64,000 nucleotides of DNA from Ceratodon purpureus (lineage: Eukaryota > Streptophyta > Bryopsida > Pseudoditrichales > Ditrichaceae), in contig CM026426.1 in assembly GCA_014871385.1 (NCBI GenBank), forward strand, positions 90,316,893 to 90,380,892, in the 5' to 3' direction. The notes beneath the pieces are model-generated. The model did not search any database. It was not told where the DNA came from and was given only the letters and a program-made list of their open reading frames with translations. Every line of letters starts with the position of its first letter. Position 1 is the first letter of the stretch. Below, one piece after another: positions 45,162 to 55,665 of the stretch. Both the position numbers and the translations under genes were made by a program.

Positions 45162-45427
45162 GGGGCCGACTTTGACCGCCGTGTTGAAGAAGCAATGCAG
45201 AGATTGGCAGCACTTCAGTTGGCAGCACAGCAGTCGGCACCGCAGCACTTAGCAGCACAGGAGTTGGCTACCCAACAGAGGGAACAAGAACGGCTCAAGC
45301 GAGAGAAGCATGAGCATACACGAATCGAGAATTGGTGGAAGGAGCAAAAAAGGAGGCAGGAGTATGAGCGCATTGGAGAGAACCAGCAAGGCCGCTTGAT
45401 TTATCTACTTTTCATTTAGAGTGGACT

Positions 45428-47039
45428 GTGGACAGGAGCGTTTCAAGACCATTGCTTGTAGAGCCGATCTTGACACCACATAAGTTTTCCGGATATTTGG
45501 GCAGCCAGACAGGTGATGTATACGACGCTCAACAGCCGACTCAGTCAGTGTGGTATCCTAGGCAATCTGCGCAGCCAGCTGTTGGAGACTCAATACCTGG
45601 TCGAATTGATGTAGCCCGGTCACTGGATGCTCGGCCTACTCCAGCACCTCCGGGCTATAGTTTTGGTGATCTTTCGCGAGCCGACCGGGCAGTGCCGACT
45701 GCCACTAAAATACAGACGACTTATCCGGCCACTTTAGCAGGATGTCCCTCTGTAGTACGAGTAGTGCGCATAGCCGACTTTAAGTTAGCTCCTCCAAGTC
45801 CTCCAGTCAGTGCAGAGCGGAAGCAATTACCGTACCGGGCATACAAGGAGGGAACTGACCCTGATGCTCACCTGAGGCATTTTGACAAGTGTGTTTGGTA
45901 CAATGGAGAGACAGATGAGATTGTCATCATCCTCCTGTTTGGAACAACCCTTGTTGATAAGGCCCAGACCTGGTTTAATGATTGGCTGGATCATCACCCC
46001 AATTGTACTTTGGGAGGGGGCAAAGGAGGCGTTCAAGATGCGGTTCAGGGAGCAAGATTCTGATGAACAGGTGTTCATGACTCTAAGGACCTTCAAACAA
46101 GGTGAGGGGGAGAAGGTTCAAGACTATTATGAGAGGTTTACAAAACTGATCAATTGTTTGCAAACAAATGTTGGAGAAGGCTTCAAGCTGACCTACTTCA
46201 GGGCAGGCCTGCTGGACTACCTGAAGGTCACCACAAGCGCCCATATAGCCAACATTCTGGCTGATTTGCAGGAGGTAGCTCGGCGCTGTGAAACCAACTG
46301 CATCAATGCCTTAGGGGAGGAACTGTACTTTCAAGCCCGGCATACAGAGCCGACTAGTGGACAGCCGACTACCTTATTAGCTCAGGCGGAGGGAGCAGAG
46401 TCAGATAGTGGGAGGTATTGCACAGTCTGCAAGAAATACGGCCATGACGATGCTTACTATTTTTTCAACCGAGCCAACCCGAACAATAGACTTCCACGAC
46501 CTAAAGGTACACCAATTGTGGGGGTCGACGAAGTAACTGCTCAGCAACACGGCAGCAATTCGAGCCGACCTGTTAACAGCCGACCTGTTGACAGCCGACC
46601 TGGAGGGTACCATCATGATGGCTATGGCCAAATCGATACTTGCTATATTTGCGACGAGACCGACCATCAAATGCGCAACTGTCCTTACAAGTTGAGGTTT
46701 GAGCAATTTGTGGCATCTAGAAAACTTGGTAGTGATCATGTAGGTGTCAATAATGTGGAACTGCAGGAGCTGGAAGTGGAGGATCTGGAACTGCAAGAGC
46801 CATCTGAGGTGGCAATTTCTCTGGCCAGAGCAGCAAGACTGGAGGTGGGCCTTCCGTTGGAAGACAAAGAGGCAGAGGAGGAGCTTGAAGGGGCCACAAC
46901 AACCAACTTGGATGCCAACGCACCTACGGCACCAACTTTGGATGGTGACTGGATTGGTTTTATTAACCTGATTGTCTACATGATATCCCAAAGAAGGCGC
47001 CTGACAGAAATATGGAGAGTCTTCCCGGAACCCAACTAG
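45428..47039 (+). other. gag region of the LTR retrotransposon
   Basis: Contains the retrotransposon gag domain (YYERFTKLINCLQTNVGEGF, TSAHIANILADLQEVARRCE) and one zinc knuckle CYICDETDHQMRNC near 46641-46682. Gag forms the particle shell and binds RNA. Fossil, not intact as a whole. Confidence 0.8.
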
Positions 47040-47255
47040 AAGCTTTGGTGCAAGAGATTAGCCGCCAAATCCTGGAGACCCCCATTACAGTATCGTTAGG
47101 ACAACTGTTGGCAGTGGCCCCTACTCTCACACAGTACTTGAAGAGTCAAGTATTACGAGCAAGTGCGTGCAAGCCGACTTCGTCTGTAGACTCGATTGAG
47201 CCGCCTGTACCAGCCGATTGTACCGAGCCGACTGTGAAACAGGTGTTCACTTGAG

Positions 47256-47846
47256 TTGATTCCAAGGGTCTCCAATGATCCAAGGATACAACCTACGGTG
47301 ATTGTTGGAGCTGTGAATATTGATCTTGGTCGCCCTGTGATTTATGTACAAGTGGAGGATTTGACCTTTAAGAACGTACTTGTGGAAGAGGGCTCTACAG
47401 TCAGCTTGATTACAAAAGAGGAGAAGGTGACGGTACTAGTGTTACAGAAGGCCATTGGATTCCAGCAGCGGCTGCTATTTGTCAACACTGCATTGAGGGA
47501 GACAATCTTGGCAGCAGAGCAGATAGCAGTACGGCAGGAGGATTTTCACTGCCCAACTGTTTTAGTCAGTGAGGTCCCAATTCGAGGAGGAAGCTCCATA
47601 GGTGGTTTCTTCGAGCCAACTCCTTTAGAGAGCCGACCGCCACAGCCCTCTTTAGAGGACTCTCGGGATGATTATCAGGGCGCCACTTCAGATTTTACAA
47701 AGTCGACTTTTACACAGCCGACTGTTTCAAACTTAAGCTCCACCAATGGGCCCAAGGAAGAGCGACACCAACAATGGACGACTTCACGGCAACAGCTAGC
47801 ATCACTACTAGTTAAAAAGTTCCATGTGTTTGATACCAAGGATTAG
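47256..47846 (+). other. Protease-like region of the LTR retrotransposon
   Basis: The segment VNIDLGRPVIYVQVEDLTFK then SLITKEE is placed and shaped like a retroviral-type aspartic protease. No polymerase follows; the purine tract (AAAAAAAGGGGATAA, about 47956-47970) and 3' LTR come next. Fossil part. Confidence 0.45.
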
Positions 47847-47971
47847 TTTTCTTCTCCACCATTTACTAGTGTAGTCGGTTTTTTTTTTCTGCTTAGCCTT
47901 CTTTCCATTTACCAGCCTCTCTCTTAGTCTCCATGCATTCTGAGGGCGGAACTACCAAAAAAAGGGGATAA

Positions 47972-48428
47972 TTTTAACGAGAGACCCAACTGGTCTCCCC
48001 CTTTAACCCCATCCAGTCCCCTCTCAATTTCATGCAGGAAGTTTCCCGACAGTCATCCAGTTCCTGCGAATGAACTCTGTCAGTCGGCTGGATGAACTCT
48101 GTCAGAGCCGACTCGATGAACTTTGTCGAAGCCGACTGGATGATTCTGTCCGTTTTCAGAGAGTTTTAGAGGCAGGTTTAGGGTTTTGGGAGATCATTCT
48201 ACACTAGAGCACGTAGAGTCAGAGAGGTCTGAGAGCTGTTAGGAACTGCTGTACCATGTGTTTGGGGCTGTTTTGACCCATTTTATGCAGTTTTGACCTC
48301 TTCTTGCACTTGTATTGTACACTTCCAGCAACTTATGAGTGTTTGGAGCACTTAGCTTAGTTGGGTTTTGTTGGGTTTTGATGGGATTGTGAAGGCTAGG
48401 GTTTAGTTGGTAAATCCTCCCTTTACCA
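47972..48428 (+). repeat. 3' LTR
   Basis: 457 bp, ends TTTACCA like the 5' LTR. About 17 differences from 42611-43067 by hand alignment. Confidence 0.9.
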
Positions 48429-48433
48429 TTGAT

Positions 48434-48713
48434 ACTGTTCAGTGCTTCACTAAGCAAGGTTGAGAGGCAAGAAACAGTGGTGCGAAAGACTATCAAATCT
48501 AGAGAACAGATCGCTGACACATTTTAGGGTTTCGAATGCACACGTCAATCTCTGCAGTTTTAAACACGGAGGAGCCGAAGAAGACGCTCTAGCAGAAACT
48601 GCATCAAACAGGCACCCATTTGCTGCATCCCTAAATCCTAAACAATAATTCCGCGGGAACCCTAGACACGGAGATCAAAACACTGCGCAATAACTACAGT
48701 ACCTCTGAAATGG
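48434..48713 (-). other. MULE upstream region of the transposase gene
   Basis: DNA that was directly upstream of the transposase ATG before the retrotransposon inserted. Read on the minus strand, a short frame (SAICSLDLIVFRTTVSCLST, TLLSEALNS) runs up to the insertion, so the insertion may have hit an exon or 5' leader. Confidence 0.4.
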
Positions 48714-48952
48714 GCGGCTGTGTCACTGTGGGCCATGGCCATGGCATGCAATGGAATGGATGGTATGGGTGGGTTAGTGTCTCGGCGGAAGATTGTTGTA
48801 ACACTAGTCAGTGTTCCGGGGGTTGGGTAAGTTACCGCGTCCGGGAATTACCATGTTACCGCGGCGGCGGCGGCGAGGGGTCAAGACCGCGGCCGCCGCG
48901 GCCGCGCGTGCCGTACCAGCTCAGCTCACTACAAGGGATTTAGCCTTCTCCC
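48714..48952 (-). repeat. MULE right terminal inverted repeat
   Basis: About 40 bases longer than the left arm because of a GGC/CCG-rich expansion (near 48860-48905) and an ATGCCATGGCCATGG-type duplication. Contains GTGTCAC at 48721. Flanked by ATATCAGT at 48953-48960. Confidence 0.9.
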
Positions 48953-50234
48953 ATATCAGTGTAGTACATGGGCTTCTTGCTAGTCAAGGTTCTAGACTAT
49001 GATGGAAAATATATATTTCTTCATCACACTGCCAATTTTAGAAAGCATAGATAGTTACTAAAGAGGGGAATTCAGTCAAGTTAGACAATATCCTGGCCAC
49101 ACTATATTTGCTAAAACAATTGGAGTTCACTAATTAGATGGCAGACCTCCACCTCATATGGTAAAAACATTTTACTCACTGCATGAGAAAACTGCTAGGT
49201 AAACATGGGTTTAGAAAAGGGAGAGAATTCCAACGTGTACCTCCCCTTACTCTAAATTTACGCACTTGAATTCTACAAGTAAAAATTTTACGTTTCATGT
49301 AATCATTATTACAATAGTTAATATATTATTTGCCAGCAGTACAGAACATGTTGAATAGTGAACCCGTGTGAATGTAGTAGAAAGGATGATTGAATACTTT
49401 AAAGATTGCCACAATGGAAAGACCATGAATCTGATGACAGAAAATTGACACAAATTTTTTATAATGTCTGAATCGACAAATACTCATAGCTTTGAGTGGA
49501 TGCTGTCTCTTCGGACATTTTAGTGTCACATTTTTGACAATTATACCCCCATTTCCTTGTAGTGATTGTGCTTTGTCAATTTGGTCATATTTGGTGATCT
49601 CTGTTATCTTTTAGTCAACTTTTTAGTCAATTGACAGCGTGGACATTGTATATGTGCAAAAGTATGCCCCAATTGACAGCAAAACTATTATACTTGATAC
49701 AAAAACATGATAGATTTTAGAAAGTGCTTCAATAAAGGGATATATAAGTAATTATGGACAAAATGCTCAATTATGGACTACTTTGCATGAACTTTGCATC
49801 AATAATAAATGTCCATTTGATGTGATTTTCTTAAAATTTCAAGAGAAAGAAGTGTATTATCTAAGAAAAAATGCATTCCGCTTAGGAGGGATTAAATAAT
49901 ATGAGTGAATTTTAAATTAATTTTCAAATTTGCACATACACGTTATACTTGCATAGCCGATTCCCTTATCATGTGGCTGACAAAAAACCCTAAATTCTAG
50001 AAACCCTAACTCTAAACCCTATCTTTGAAAACCTAGAGATGCTAAAAATAATAAATACAACCTCCGCAAAATTTAGATTTGTGAAGTCATCGGGGTGAAG
50101 GGAAGGCCATGCTCGGCGAGCCACCGCTTGGATGCTAATGGTGCGCTTGACTCATTTTGGACTATTTGAGTGAGGACTTCGTTCTCCTCCTTCATAACGC
50201 AAGTTTATTCATGGTCACGAGCTTCGCAATGCAA

Positions 50235-50259
50235 TCTAATCGGCTAGTTGCCGATTAGA
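50235..50259. repeat. Hairpin, 10-bp stem, first copy
   Basis: TCTAATCGGC-TAGTT-GCCGATTAGA is a perfect 10-bp stem with 5-base loop. It is a variant of the hairpin at 50650. Confidence 0.8.
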
Positions 50260-50649
50260 AGAGCCAATCCGTTCTGTATTCAACCGACCTAGGGAGTACA
50301 ATTCCTACTTTCTTAGAAGTGGAGAAATCTATACAAAACAACTGAATGTCAGAAAATGTGGATTTAGAAATACATATAAAAAACAAGTTTTCGATGCTGT
50401 TTGATTTTTATTATTCGTGTAGAGCAACGTTCAAAGGAGAACTTGCTGATTCCACAATTCACAAATCTAGGTAAGTTGTCCATCAAACATGCCACGCGTG
50501 GCAGGGTAGCAAAAAAATCTCCTTAAAAGTTACACCATACCAGGATTAGCAAACACTGTGAGTTGTTTACTCTTAAGGTAAATCAGTGCCCTACCATGAA
50601 GTTAGTCCTAGTTAAGTTAGTCCAAGTAAAGTTATAACGTTAAGTTGGT

Positions 50650-50674
50650 CCTAGTCGGCTACTCGCCGACTAGG
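50650..50674. repeat. Hairpin, 10-bp stem, second copy
   Basis: CCTAGTCGGC-TACTC-GCCGACTAGG is a perfect 10-bp stem. It differs from the 50235 hairpin only by paired transitions that preserve the stem, plus two loop bases. A partial third copy (CCTAGTCAGCTAGCCGACGA) follows near 50684. Confidence 0.8.
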
Positions 50675-51229
50675 AGAGTAGGCCCTAGTCAGCTAGCCGA
50701 CGACGCGTAGACTAGGTTCTCGACAACTAGCTGGTACTCTTCATCGCATCTATCCACAATTGTGCATCCTTGGGTGCCTAACAAATTTGAGCCTTTCCAT
50801 TAGATACCATATCAGTATACTTTCTTCACTCGTTTCAAAATAATTATTTCTTTACATTTTTTATTTGTCTTGGTTCTAGTCATTTTTTCTTTTTATTCGG
50901 GATCCACAATGTCGTTTTGAATTTGCTGATAGGTCTTCTCATACCGTACTTGCTCGTTTTAATCCAAATAGGTCCATCTTTCATTCTGATCATTCGGTAC
51001 AATGCTATTGTATGTTTAAGCTTTGTACATACATTATGATATTGTTTTTATATTTTGTCACTTTGTAATTCGATGCCTCAGTTAGGGACATTGTTGTTAC
51101 ATATTTATTATTGCGGGATTCATAAGTATTCTTTAAATTTGATAAGTTAGCAAAGTAATGCGTCGAGTCTTCATAGTAGGGGTACCCTTACAGTATGTGA
51201 CTATTCAATGAAATGTTGTTTCATAAGAT

Positions 51230-53542
51230 ATGTCCCATTCACGTTTTTTAATTGATAAAAGACTATACTGTGTTTGGGAACAGGAATGTCCTTCAGACGA
51301 CTCTAACGACGAATGGGACGAACACATAGTTCGTTCCCATGGAACAATTGCCACTGCCTCAGCAAATGACATACCGCCGGTTTTGGTGGAGGACGACCAT
51401 GATTACACCGATTGCATCGAAATTTCGTTCAGCCTTTACGACCACTATTTTGCCGAAAGGTTTCCGGCAGAACATGCAGCCGCCAGAGGTGAGCCCATGA
51501 ATGAGGCTGCACCAGAAGATCCACGAGCTTCTGATTCATAGTGCTCCCACGCTCATGCGGGACCTAAGGAGACGGTACCGCAACCACATACAGTTCCAGT
51601 GAATTCTTGGTCAAATGTTGAAGGCATGGTTTATGATGAATTTAATGGCATCCCCACCCTAGACTTACATGACGGTGAACAGGCCCAAAATTTGTCAAAG
51701 GATGACCCTATCCAAGCAGAAGACCTGCCTGCTATAGATGACATTGAGAAAAATAAATATCACGTCGAGGATGACGATTTAGACGAAGAAGATGGAATCC
51801 CGTGAAATATTTTTGATGCACATGTCTTGTCACCAGACGAAGCCTTCTTACGGGACGCTGCCAGAACGCCTTTATTCAGAAATGCAAGGGTTACCTCTTT
51901 GAGCGTGGTTATACTCTTACTAAATTGTCTCAGAATGCACGCTGCTTCATCTGTACTTGTAAATGAGATATTCACCTTGCTTTCTAATGTGATATTACCA
52001 CAAGTGAACAGTTCACTGTCCACAGAGTACAAAGCTTCTAAGATGTTGAAAAAGCTTAGATTAAACTACGAGACGATCGATGTTTGCCCAAAGCAGTGTG
52101 TGTTATTCCGAGGGAATGCATTATCAGGATTGGACACTTGTCTCAAATGTAGAGCTGCGAGGAGAAAGAAATGTGGAAAGCGTATGGTCCCTCGGCGTTG
52201 TTAGCCTGGGTTGTCAATGGAGGTCTGAGATCTCAAAGAAGAAGGGATGACTAATATAGGTGTGGACAGAATTTTGGTGGGAGGTAGGATGGACAGCCAT
52301 GATGACCGGCGGTTCCGGTACTCGGAGGGGTGGTCACCGACAGGTGTGGGTGGTTACTTGGGAGTACCGAGGAGGAGGACATGGAGAGCGGTTACGCTAC
52401 AAGTCCCCAAGACCCCGTGATGACCCAGAGGGCTTTGGGAGAATTCCAAGTGCACCAAGGAGGGACCTGGACAGTTTGGGGAAGATCCCAGCATACCAAG
52501 GAGAGACTAGGTGTTAGGCGCAACAACACACATTGTAGGAATTCAGTCAGACAGAATAGCAAGGGGTGCAGACAGTGAAGCAAAACAACAAAGACTAGAC
52601 AGTATTTTAATGCAGATAGAAGAAGTACTTGTAGATATAAGCGTTGTCCTCAAGAGAACCCTGAACAAAGAGGAACAGTGACCTGAGTTTACAAGTGACG
52701 CCCTGAGAGTCTTTCTACAGTGAGCTGAGTACTACAAAACTAGCTTAGATTCCGTGGAAATCAAGAGACCTAACTATTGTATCCGACTAGCCTTTATACT
52801 ATTCAAACCCTGCTATTTCAGTATTCCTAACTCCTTGTTAGCCTTGGGGAATATCCTCAAACTCCTAGTCTGCCACGGTGGAGATCTGCTGAGTGCTTGT
52901 TCGTCCAGGTCTTCTCCTAGTCTTGCCATGGTGCCCATGGTCGGGTAACAGGCGTGTGCTACGCTACTTCCCACTGATTCCTCGATCGGTAAGATCATTT
53001 CGAAATCTCATGTTGGCTGCTTCAATGTCATTTGTTGCAGAAAATAATAGCAGAGACACCAGAATGAGAAGTGTAGCCCATTCCGAAGTGTGGAGATTTA
53101 TTGGTTTCCAGTATCCATCCTTTTCAGAGGACCCTAGAAATGTGAGAGTGGCTCTAGCCACAGACAGAATTAACCCCTATTTAGAGTAAAGGAGCACTTA
53201 CTGAGTTTGGTCCATATTTTTGTTAAATTACAATGTAGCCCCCTTGTTGACATTGAAGCGCTTTTTTGTGATGGTGGCTCTTAATATTTCTGGCAAGAAA
53301 TCAATTGTTGGAGACCATTTTGACATGTATCTGGAGCCTCTTTCAGAAGAACTCAGACTTCTTTGGTCTGTTGGGGTACTAATAAGGGATGCATCAAGTC
53401 CCTATGCCAATGCCTTTTACTTTCATGATTATTTGGCCTACGGCAATATATCAGGTCTTGTTACAAAGGTTACAAGGGATGCGTTTGCTGTAGACCAAAC
53501 AATATCTGCCGGAGATCCAAGTTCTTATGCAAAAATATTTTG
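51230..53542 (+). pseudogene. CACTA TNP2 transposase, N-terminal half
   Basis: One frame runs from 51230 with a TAG at 51539 and a TGA at 51803. An acidic N-terminal region is followed by ASKMLKKLRLNYETIDVCPK then QCVLFRGN and LDTCLKCRAARRKK, the TNP2 zinc-ribbon region (YEKIDACPxDCxLF, CPxC). The gene is interrupted by a solo LTR at 52199-52950. TNP2 similarity resumes with RRVLRYFPLIPR, SEVWRFIGFQYPSFSEDPRN and VRVALATDRINPY, then KRFFVMVALNISGKKS, DMYLEPLSEELRLLW and FHDYLAYGNISG. It ends at 53542 before the LDVMHIEKN region, so it is truncated. Further stops are at 53187 and about 53203. Confidence 0.85.
52199..52950. mobile_element. Solo LTR (fossil) inside the TNP2 gene
   Basis: A 752-bp insert starting TGTTAG and ending GGTAACA, flanked by a 5-bp duplication GGCGT (52194-52198 and 52951-52955). 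TG...CA ends and 5-bp duplication are those of an LTR; no internal region is present, so it is most likely a solo LTR left by recombination. Family unknown and unlike the 42611 LTRs. Confidence 0.8.
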
Positions 53543-53765
53543 AACAACTAGCATCGTATGTTCCTCACAAGATCACATTATCTACGAGAAAATGAAGTTC
53601 AGAACAGGGGACGCTCGTAGCCCAAATTAGCACTTGATAGGATCACTGGTCAGGAGACTAAACGGTGCGGTATGGAGCAAGAGAGGTATCTTTGTGAAGG
53701 AGGGATTTCCGGAGCTGAAGGAGACCACGTACGTCGCGACGGGGTGAAGCGAGTTAGTACCTTGT
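53543..53765. other. No gene
   Basis: Sequence after the truncated TNP2. No recognisable continuation of the transposase. Confidence 0.4.
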
Positions 53766-53766
53766 T

Positions 53767-53878
53767 TTCACTCCCTTATTGGTAGGTAAGTTTTCATTCC
53801 CTTACTGGTAGGTAAGTTTTCATTCCCTTACTGGTAGGTAAGTTTTCATTCCCTTACTGGTAGGTAAGTTTTCATTCC
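53767..53878 (+). repeat. 26-bp tandem repeat, about 4 units
   Basis: Unit TTTTCATTCCCTTACTGGTAGGTAAG. Each unit contains CAG-less GGTAGGTAAG, a donor-like sequence. The first unit is slightly diverged, the others nearly identical. Confidence 0.85.
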
Positions 53879-54600
53879 TGTATTCATTTTTTTAAATCTC
53901 TGTTTGGGTACAGAAGAAACACTGCTCTTCTAGTCCAAGTAAAGAATTTTGAATCCAACCCGGTATTAGTTAATATCAATAAACTTAAATTTACAAGTTT
54001 TATGAAAAAGATACCATTGAGACACAGACACTAAACACTTAACCAGAGGATTGATCGACAAGCAAAAGGGGGATAGTGGCTAGTCAAGCTTAGAAGATAC
54101 AGGCTTGGGCGACCATGAAGACACTGAAGAAATAAGCTAGAAGGCAGCAAGTCAGAAGAACAACGGTGACATACAAAATCAAGGGGGGACCAAAAAACAA
54201 CAAGCCAATCAAAAACAAGGGCAGCAAATAAGGGAAGGAGACATGAATGAGATGATTGAAAAAAATAAAGAAAATGCAAAAAAATCAGAAAGAAGAGGAA
54301 ATTACAAAATTAAACAAAACGAGAAAATAAGAAAGGAGGAAGTGTGGAAGGAAGAGCTGAGATAGGGAATAGTTGGGAAAAGATAGGGTGCGGGGGTACT
54401 AGAGGTAATACCTTTAGTAAAATAGAAAATAGAACAAGCACAGCTGTCGGAACACGGATACTCACTTTGCATCCGGTTAACACCAAAACAAGCGGAAACT
54501 CCCTTCTGTTCCTGTGATTCCGAGTATTGTCCAAGGATTCAATAGTGCTTTTGTCAGATAGCTACTTACAACGTCCGATTCTCTTATTTGCCCAGATTGT
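53879..54600. other. No gene recognised
   Basis: A-rich plus strand with short minus-strand frames of low complexity (54031-54279, 54310-54534). None supported. Confidence 0.4.
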
Positions 54601-54604
54601 ATCT

Positions 54605-54844
54605 ATATAGAAGAGAGATAGGAGGAGAGAGAAGAGAGAGATAGAGGAGAGAGAGGAGCGCGAGAGGAGAGAGCGGCGAGATAGAGCGAGATAGAAGAGA
54701 GAGAGCGAGAGAGATAGAGAGAGAGAGAGAGGAGAGAGATAGAGGATCGAGAGATAGCGAGCGAGAGCTAGCGATATCTCGTCGAACATCGAAGAGGATC
54801 GCTATGAGATCTATCTACGTAGCTCCTCATCTCTCGCTCTCTCG

Positions 54845-54902
<58 letters not shown>

Positions 54903-54925
54903 TCTCTCCGTCCTTTCCATCTCTT
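54605..54925. repeat. GA-rich tract facing a CT-rich tract
   Basis: (GA)-rich DNA at 54605-54775 is followed by (CT)-rich DNA at 54830-54925 with an uninterrupted TC run near 54853-54896. The two arms are roughly complementary, so a long imperfect hairpin or triplex-prone structure is possible. The minus-strand Leu-Ser frame here is a repeat artefact. Confidence 0.8.
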
Positions 54926-55665
54926 CTCCGTCACTTTGTACATTTGGTGAACCAATTCCAACGTACGTGGCCGGATACTACCTCACAACTGACCTAGAAG
55001 GCTCTCGTCAATATGTCACACAAGTAGCTCCTTCCGATCCGCGTGACTACAACGACAAACCGATCCGGATCCGAGAGAACTAAGATCCGATTATCTCTAG
55101 GCAACCCGTACCACTATGCAAACCCTTGCTCACGTACTGCGGAACCTCTTCGTTAGTTTAGGGAGCCCGATCAAGTACCCCTCGATCTGCTACAACCTTA
55201 GCGACGGCTATTCCGCGTGAGACATGTATAGAGGTCGGAACAGTGAGGTTTCAACTCCTACGACAATCTGCCCAATCCTTCTGCTCAATCTCACGACCGT
55301 CATGATCCAGGTCCTGTCAACAACTTCCATCACCGTCCTATCCAATCTACAGTTGAACTCTCATCATCTTCTGGGATCATTCACACTTAGATGCAAATCA
55401 CGCACACTGTATGCAAACACAAAATACTTTAGTGATAAAGAATATAGGAAGGAATTATGCAAAACAAGGACCCGACCTTCCTCCCCAGCCCCACATAAGT
55501 AAGCAAGGGCTTTCACAAAAAAGCGGCGGCGCCGAAAGGTTTAGCAAAAAGCCTAATTCCTAATCAACTACCTAAAATCCTACTTTATGATTAATCCGGA
55601 TCTCTTGTTCGGTTCCTACTCCTATAAATCCGAAAAGTGACAAGTGGCTACGGGGGCAAAGAATC
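54926..55665. other. No gene recognised
   Basis: Mid-GC DNA. The plus frame 55224-55502 is open but matches nothing and has no exon context. Confidence 0.35.

Larger units (their letters stand above)
42611..48428 (+). mobile_element. LTR retrotransposon (fossil), gag-bearing, no pol recognised
   Basis: A 5.8-kb element with two 457-bp LTRs and a 5-bp duplication, inserted in the MULE. Parts in order: 5' LTR, primer-binding-like site starting TTGGCGACC, a leader region with an open frame, a gag region with a CCHC knuckle, a short protease-like region, a purine tract, and the 3' LTR. I recognise no reverse transcriptase or integrase, so it is either a non-autonomous gag-only type (TR-GAG-like) or a broken copy. 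Several breaks are present. The LTRs differ at about 17 of 457 positions by hand count (3.7%, mostly transitions), suggesting insertion one to a few million years ago at usual plant rates. Family not determinable without pol; the gag resembles gypsy types. Confidence 0.85.
27835..48952. mobile_element. Mutator-like element (MULE) with Ulp1 and MURA-like genes
   Basis: Bounded by long inverted repeats (27835-28030 and 48714-48952) starting GGGAGAAGGCTAAATCCC and by an 8-10 bp duplication. Without the LTR retrotransposon at 42611-48428 (plus its 5-bp duplication) the element is about 15.3 kb. It carries two divergent units: a multi-exon Ulp1/C48-domain gene on the plus strand (29979-35206) and a MURA-like transposase on the minus strand (42591-38846). 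A small membrane-protein ORF lies at 37317-37715. Pairing of transposase and Ulp1 genes is known for plant VANDAL- and KI-type MULEs. Coding regions carry a handful of stops, so it is not autonomous now. Confidence 0.9.
10062..49564. mobile_element. CACTA element (Pack-CACTA type) enlarged by nested insertions
   Basis: Left end CACTACAAAAATTTAGTGG at 10062; right end CCTTGTAGTG ending at 49564, complementary to CACTACAAGG. The flanking triplets are both ATT (10059-10061 and 49565-49567), the 3-bp duplication length typical of CACTA. Both ends have TGACAAA / TTTGTCA subterminal repeats. The terminal identity is only 8 bases, so the pairing is probable, not certain. After subtracting the LINE (about 10.9-23.67 kb) and the MULE (27835-48952) about 5.5 kb remains. 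It holds no transposase but has host exon fragments at 24.5-27.3 kb, so it would be a non-autonomous gene-capturing element. Confidence 0.55.
48961..51229. other. AT-rich DNA with CACTA end and two related hairpins; no gene
   Basis: Contains the right end of the inner CACTA element (49564) and subterminal-like TTTTTAGTCAA repeats near 49610-49640. No coding frame is convincing, including the minus frame at 49326-49529. It leads into the TNP2 gene at 51230. Confidence 0.5.

Noticed and set aside
51760-52583. Minus-strand frames over TNP2 and the solo LTR
   Set aside because: Antisense shadows; the plus strand carries the TNP2 similarity.
1871-53542. One CACTA transposase split into halves at the window's ends
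   Set aside because: The C-terminal half (1.87-4.03 kb) lies before the N-terminal half (51.2-53.5 kb) on the same strand, so they are separate copies.
54562-54789. Minus-strand frame rich in Leu-Ser
   Set aside because: Direct translation of the GA/CT microsatellite; not a gene.
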